In this document: positions 20,355-24,050 of the stretch, in pieces
Position numbering within the stretch: the stretch's first letter is position 1
Layout of the letters: each line of letters opens with the position of its first letter
Source of the DNA: a virus
DNA: 24,050 bases
Virus record (IMG/VR): IMGVR_UViG_3300037160_000022
Location: 1-24,050 of that record
Direction: 5' to 3' (one strand)
Position numbers and translations under genes: made by a program
Notes under the pieces: model-generated
Databases searched by the model: none
Seen by the model: only the letters and a program-made list of their open reading frames with translations
Told to the model about the DNA's origin: nothing

Positions 20355-21550
20355 TGGCTCTCTCTCCTTTTCCACCTAAGAGCACTAGCTCTCTTACTAG
20401 TCCGCTAAGCACGGGCCTCGGCAATTCTCCAGGAGCCTCAGGCAAAGTTCGCGGCAATCTGCGTGTTCTAACTATTACAGAAATGAAGCGAGTAGGTTCC
20501 GGTGGATACGGTGCGACGAGTCTGCAGCCTACTGGCGTAGAGTTTAGGTTCGCTAAAGAGAACTTCTCTGCTCCTAGAGGCCCTCAGACGTTCGGCGTAG
20601 AGCTAAGAACAGCTAGACAAGATCTGCCAGGCAGCGAAGAGCCTGTAGAGCAGGTACTTGGCTGGCACTATACTCCTTTCACCGTAACAGGCGTCTGGGA
20701 TGATCGCTATGCAGGCAAAGGCTTCGCAGAGCAAACGCGTAATGACTTTCAAGACATGGTCAAGCGCGGAAACATGATCAAATACCAGTTTGAGCAGGTA
20801 TGCGTATTTGGACTGATCAAGAATTTTAGCACGAACTATAAACGCCAGGACATGCAAGGCTACTCTTTTACGATCAGTCCTCACTTTAGACTTGAAGGGG
20901 AAACCGTACGTGTAGATGCCAACCCTGATCGCAAAGTAGTTCAGGATCCTAAGACCAGCGTGCTTAAGGCCAGAGCAGCACTAGACGCACTACATGCGGC
21001 ACAAGCGCTTGCTACAGCTGCAGCTAACTCGCGCGTACAGAGCCTTCTCAATAATGGTATTTTCTCTACTCTTAATGACGCTATTGACACTGTAGAAACG
21101 CACGTAACCAACGCTGAAAACATCGTCAATAACGAGATTCTAAAGCCAGGCCAGGATGCTGCTAACGCTCTGAACCGTGGCGCCCAAGCTATGGCCAGCG
21201 TTAAAACAGCCTGTTCTGTAATCCTTTCTACAACGCGCTCCATTGCCGCTAGCACGCTCATGTCTGTGTCCTCCATCTCAGAGACACTCAAGCTAGAAAC
21301 GTGGGGCAGAGGCGTTGCTAGCTTCACCCGTGACCTTGTGGTACAGGCGGAGCAGTCGCGTCTAGACTTTATTTACCGCGCGCAGCCAAAACCAGCCAGG
21401 TTGCATCGCGTTCGTCAAGGAGAGAGCCTCTACCAGATCTCAAATACCTATTATGGCACCCCCCATCACTGGAGAGATATTCTTAACGCGAACCATCTTA
21501 GTACCATTGTGCTTAGCGGCGGAGAATTATTGGTTGTGCCAAATTTATAA
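20354..21550 (+). CDS. Baseplate / tail protein with C-terminal LysM domain
   Basis: A 398-residue protein that starts in the stop of the tape measure gene (TAATG), with GGAGG nine bases before the ATG. Residues 35-190 form a beta-rich domain (LRVLTITEMKRVGSG; GVEFRFAKENFSAPRGPQ; WHYTPFTVTGVWDDRY; KYQFEQVCVFGLIKNFSTNY) like the hub-adaptor proteins found before gpD-type genes. Residues 200-340 are an Ala-rich helical linker. The last 50 residues are a LysM motif (HRVRQGESLYQISNTYYG... LSTIVLSGGELLVVPNL) that binds peptidoglycan or attaches within the baseplate. Such proteins link the tube to the baseplate hub. Confidence 0.75.
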   Translation: MALSPFPPKSTSSLTSPLSTGLGNSPGASGKVRGNLRVLTITEMKRVGSGGYGATSLQPTGVEFRFAKENFSAPRGPQTFGVELRTARQDLPGSEEPVEQVLGWHYTPFTVTGVWDDRYAGKGFAEQTRNDFQDMVKRGNMIKYQFEQVCVFGLIKNFSTNYKRQDMQGYSFTISPHFRLEGETVRVDANPDRKVVQDPKTSVLKARAALDALHAAQALATAAANSRVQSLLNNGIFSTLNDAIDTVETHVTNAENIVNNEILKPGQDAANALNRGAQAMASVKTACSVILSTTRSIAASTLMSVSSISETLKLETWGRGVASFTRDLVVQAEQSRLDFIYRAQPKPARLHRVRQGESLYQISNTYYGTPHHWRDILNANHLSTIVLSGGELLVVPNL

Positions 21551-21561
21551 GGAATAAGCAA

Positions 21562-22986
21562 GTGAGTACTTACTATCCGCGCTGTAAGATTAATATATCT
21601 GTCGTCTTTGATGGCTTTGGCGGACCTGAAACGCCTACAGTCCTTACAGATATTATTCCGTATAGCGCCAGCATGCACTTGAACAGTTACAAAGAGGCGG
21701 ACACGTGGGAAGTAGTGTTTGATGCCAAACGCTTTCCATTCTCACCAGAGCTTATCCGGTCTATGGCCGTAGAGATCTATCTCTACCAAGTAGAAGACCA
21801 GACCACAGATATCACGTGGAACGACCCATCACACCTGATCGCAATCGGTCTCGTAGATCAAGCGACGCTTACAGAAGACAATGACGGCGGAAAAGTAAGT
21901 CTCTCTGGTAGAGACTACACAAGCCTTATGATCGATCGTCAGTGGGATCCGCAGACGTCTGGAACAGGAGGAAAAGCCCCTAACGGAGATCTACAAGACG
22001 TAGTGCAGCAACTAGTAGACGAAGCCACAAACAAAGACTTAGTCGGACGTACGCTTACCGTGAAATTATTTGATGTAGGCGACGTCAAGACCAGCACAGG
22101 AGGGAGCGCTGGAATTCAGAATAAAGTCAACACAACTAAGATCAAGACCACACAGAGCAAGTCCCGCAAAGCGCGAGGTATCGCAGTTAAGGCATCTTCT
22201 ACATATTGGGATGTGATCTACAAGCTCTGCCTAGCCTACGGCTATATTGTTTTTGTGAAAGGACTGGAAGTCTGGATCACTCCTCCACACGTTCTACAAG
22301 ATCTAGCTGCAACTCAGTTTCACGTAGCGTATGGGCGCAATCTTGAGAAGCTAGAAGTAGAGCGTAAGATGTCAAAAGAAGCTACTCCGCAGATTAGAGT
22401 ACGATCGGCTAATCCAAACGCCCCGTTTATTCCATTCGAAGGCAGGTTCCCTGCAGACGGGGATACAGCTGCAGCTAAAGCAGGTGTTACACAGAAAAAA
22501 GGCAAGAGCAAGGTCTTGTTCGGCTTCACAGGAGTAGGAACCAAGAAAGAAGAATTCAAAGTCTACGCGGTGCCTGACTGCAAAGATGTAAAGACTCTTA
22601 CGCAGATCGCCAAAGCCACGTATTACACACTCGCACGTGGAGAAGGCATCATTAGATTCTCCACGCCACACCTGAAAGATCTAGATCAGAACGATTTGCT
22701 AACTATGAAGGCTGGCGACTCCTGTCAAGTAGAGTGGGATGCATTCACAACGTCTACTATGACAGATAAGAACCTAACTAAGGCTGTTCGCATGTCTACT
22801 CTACTAGGACTCGGCTACGCACAGGACGTAGCCTCACTAGTTGCAGAGAACTACGACAAACTTGATTACTTTCGCCAGCCCTTCTACATCAAAGAAGTAA
22901 ATATCACCTGGGATAAAGACTCAGGGTGCAAGTTAGATGTAGAAGCAATGAACTTCATTAACCCCGCGGCTTCTAACGGAGACTAA
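21562..22986 (+). CDS. Baseplate hub protein (gpD / gp27-like)
   Basis: A 474-residue protein with a GTG start and AAGGA eight bases upstream. It has the sequence order expected of hub proteins of the gpD/T4 gp27/Mu 44 type: an N-terminal beta domain (ISVVFDGFGG; YEWEVVFDA-like TWEVVFDAKRFP), a LSGRDYTSLMID segment, SSTYWDVIYKLCLAYGYIVFVKG with WITPPHVL, then a C-terminal set of strands with VEWDAFTTSTM and FYIKEVNITWDKDSGCKLDVEAMNF. The ...DVI..LC...G....V..L.VWI motif is typical. It is immediately followed, with the stop adjacent to ATG, by the OB-fold spike gene, another constant neighbour. Confidence 0.8.
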   Translation: MSTYYPRCKINISVVFDGFGGPETPTVLTDIIPYSASMHLNSYKEADTWEVVFDAKRFPFSPELIRSMAVEIYLYQVEDQTTDITWNDPSHLIAIGLVDQATLTEDNDGGKVSLSGRDYTSLMIDRQWDPQTSGTGGKAPNGDLQDVVQQLVDEATNKDLVGRTLTVKLFDVGDVKTSTGGSAGIQNKVNTTKIKTTQSKSRKARGIAVKASSTYWDVIYKLCLAYGYIVFVKGLEVWITPPHVLQDLAATQFHVAYGRNLEKLEVERKMSKEATPQIRVRSANPNAPFIPFEGRFPADGDTAAAKAGVTQKKGKSKVLFGFTGVGTKKEEFKVYAVPDCKDVKTLTQIAKATYYTLARGEGIIRFSTPHLKDLDQNDLLTMKAGDSCQVEWDAFTTSTMTDKNLTKAVRMSTLLGLGYAQDVASLVAENYDKLDYFRQPFYIKEVNITWDKDSGCKLDVEAMNFINPAASNGD

Positions 22987-23547
22987 ATGCGCAGCACAGT
23001 TAGTAAAAGAGGAGTACGTGGAGGCAAGAGAGCCGACACTAGCCAGATTAAAGACTGGCTAGGCAAAGGTGAAATGGTCACGAGCCTGGGAGTCGTGAGA
23101 AAATTTGATAATCAGGACTCACACTTTCAGGTCAGTACTGAAAATGGATCTCAAGAGATCTTAGTGGATGTGGAGCTTATCCCGAGTGGTACACGCGTTA
23201 CATGTAGACTTGGCTTTGGTGGCCAAGGCGTGTACAGGATTCCGCAAGTGGACACAGAAGTGGCAGTTTTGATCCCGTATGATCCTAACAGCCTGATCAA
23301 AGACTCGTTGGACTATGAGCCTATTATCGTGGCATCGGTGGAGTTAAACACGCCTAGCCAGCTTAACGATGATGACATCATAGTACTAAGTTCTTCTAGA
23401 GTACATGTGTACTCAGATAATATTTTGTTAGGTACGGCGCCAGGAGCACAAGAAGGTATCTTGAACGGATCCGCAGTAGACCCCTACACAGGAGCCACGC
23501 ACTTCGCGCTAGGTAATGCCAGTCTTAAAGTGAAAGCGAGTAAATAA
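22987..23547 (+). CDS. Baseplate spike / central hub component with OB fold (gpV / gp5 N-type)
   Basis: A 186-residue protein whose ATG directly follows the hub stop (TAAATG). Residues 30-120 resemble the OB-fold of gpV-type spikes: EMVTSLGVVRKFDNQDSHFQV, LVDVELIPSGTRVTCRLGFGGQGVYRIPQVDTEVAVLIPY and a DYEPIIVASVELN strand. The C-terminal part (VHVYSDNILLGTAP...SLKVKAS) would begin a beta-helix spike but is short, so the tip may be completed by another protein. The Gly-Gly-Gln-Gly-x-x-x-x-P-x-x-D-T-E-V block is characteristic. Confidence 0.78.
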   Translation: MRSTVSKRGVRGGKRADTSQIKDWLGKGEMVTSLGVVRKFDNQDSHFQVSTENGSQEILVDVELIPSGTRVTCRLGFGGQGVYRIPQVDTEVAVLIPYDPNSLIKDSLDYEPIIVASVELNTPSQLNDDDIIVLSSSRVHVYSDNILLGTAPGAQEGILNGSAVDPYTGATHFALGNASLKVKASK

Positions 23548-23548
23548 T

Positions 23549-23761
23549 ATGGCTCTAAATGGACCTGCTCTCGGAGATGCCATCAAGGCTGCTACGGATG
23601 CTTTGACAGATGCACAGAAAGCAAATCGTGTAACTTTGTTTGAAGCCATGGGGTCTGCAATCGTTACCTATCTCGTAACCAATGCTCAAGTAGGAGTCAC
23701 GGTCTCTACTACTGGAACAGCTACGGCACAGACAGGTACAGGTCACGGTACTATCACCTAG
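23549..23761 (+). CDS. Small baseplate-module protein, 70 residues
   Basis: Starts one base after the spike gene ends. The sequence, beginning ALNGPALGDAIKAATDA, has an N-terminal helical part (DALTDAQKANRVTLFEAMGSAIVTYLVTNAQ) and a Thr/Gly/Ala-rich end. Small proteins of this pattern commonly follow spike genes in myovirus baseplate modules; their function is not established. There is no ribosome site of its own beyond coupling to the upstream gene. Confidence 0.65.
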   Translation: MALNGPALGDAIKAATDALTDAQKANRVTLFEAMGSAIVTYLVTNAQVGVTVSTTGTATAQTGTGHGTIT

Positions 23762-23780
23762 TGTAAGTTGTAAATTCTCT

Positions 23781-23803
23781 CTCTTGGATTGACAGTCCAA
23801 GAG
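23781..23803 (+). promoter_or_regulatory. Perfect hairpin one base before the gp25-like start codon
   Basis: CTCTTGGA (23781-23788) and TCCAAGAG (23796-23803) form an 8-base-pair stem with the loop TTGACAG. The start codon ATG begins at 23805. The only purine-rich bases that could act as a ribosome site (AAGAG) lie inside the stem, so translation would be reduced unless the hairpin opens. Confidence 0.7.
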
Positions 23804-23804
23804 C

Positions 23805-24050
23805 ATGGCATCTAGTGACACACAGACGGCCGCAGAAACAGAGATCGATCTTTTTGGCGTAGATATCTACTTCAATGACGATCTCCAGGTTAGCTCTGCA
23901 GGAGACTACTCCACTGTTCAGGGCCAAGATGCGCTTAAACAAGCCATTAAAGCGCGCCTAATCACCGCTCCTGGTGAATATGCTGTGCACCCTGAATACG
24001 GATGCGGCGTCACTCGCTGGCTTAAGAAGCGCATGTCCCAATCGGATCTA
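23805..24050 (+). CDS. Baseplate wedge protein, gp25 / gpW-like (partial, 3' end outside window)
   Basis: The first 82 residues from the ATG at 23805, open to the right edge. The sequence IDLFGVDIYFNDDLQVSSAGDY, followed by GQDALKQAIKARLITAPGEYAVHPEYGCGVTRWL, is the core of the T4 gp25/P2 gpW family. In particular, A-[IV]-x-x-R-L-x-T-x-x-G-E and the Gly-Cys-Gly pair are typical. These small subunits start sheath assembly at the baseplate and share features with lysozyme-like sheath-initiator proteins. Its location after the spike region is the standard one. Confidence 0.82.
   Translation, partial: MASSDTQTAAETEIDLFGVDIYFNDDLQVSSAGDYSTVQGQDALKQAIKARLITAPGEYAVHPEYGCGVTRWLKKRMSQSDL

Noticed and set aside
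1-24050. tRNA, rRNA and insertion sequence genes
   Set aside because: No cloverleaf, rRNA-like stretch, transposase or terminal inverted repeats were recognised in the window by eye.

Overview
This window is part of a double-stranded DNA bacteriophage genome. It is the late structural module of a contractile-tailed (myovirus) phage. The order of genes is diagnostic: large terminase C-terminus, portal, Mu F/SPP1 gp7-type head protein, scaffold, major capsid protein, neck/tail-completion proteins, contractile tail sheath, tail tube, tail assembly chaperone with a -1 frameshift, tape measure, LysM baseplate protein, gpD/gp27-type hub, OB-fold spike, and the beginning of a gp25-type wedge protein. 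A small exported protein with a lipobox and another with a cleavable signal peptide suggest a Gram-negative host. The host cannot be named from the sequence alone.

Layout. 1-292: end of terminase. 296-1264: three or four small proteins of unknown function, two with paired Cys motifs. 1261-1395 (minus strand): an easily missed 44-residue membrane peptide. 1480-6577: portal, minor head protein, a calcineurin-like phosphoesterase, an HExxH zincin-like protein and the scaffold. 6706-9744: accessory-looking stretch with a collagen-like fibre, a lipoprotein, a periplasmic protein, a Cys-rich 55-residue protein and an endonuclease VII-type HNH nuclease. 9907-15736: capsid protein, putative decoration protein, neck and tail-completion genes, interrupted by two reverse-strand genes (a DnaJ-like zinc protein and a second HNH nuclease). 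15868 to the end: sheath, tube, chaperone, tape measure and baseplate genes. No stretch longer than 300 bases lacks a gene once the minus-strand peptide and the frameshift extension are counted.

The structural genes are nearly all on the + strand and many are tightly coupled (overlapping stop/start). The three minus-strand genes sit in gaps in this operon. Each converges on the gene before it with overlapping ends, and each faces a + strand gene head to head. Several genes, including all three on the minus strand, have a sigma70-like promoter placed so that the predicted transcript begins at or within two bases of the start codon, with no Shine-Dalgarno site: -35 TTGnnn, 16-18 bases, -10 TAnnnT, exactly 6 bases, then ATG/GTG (8 bases for the portal and scaffold genes). 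This apparent set of leaderless transcription units is the most unusual feature I see. The capsid and sheath genes instead seem to have the same type of promoter followed by leaders of about 100 bases with hairpins and a good ribosome binding site. All promoter and hairpin calls come from reading by eye and have not been tested computationally.
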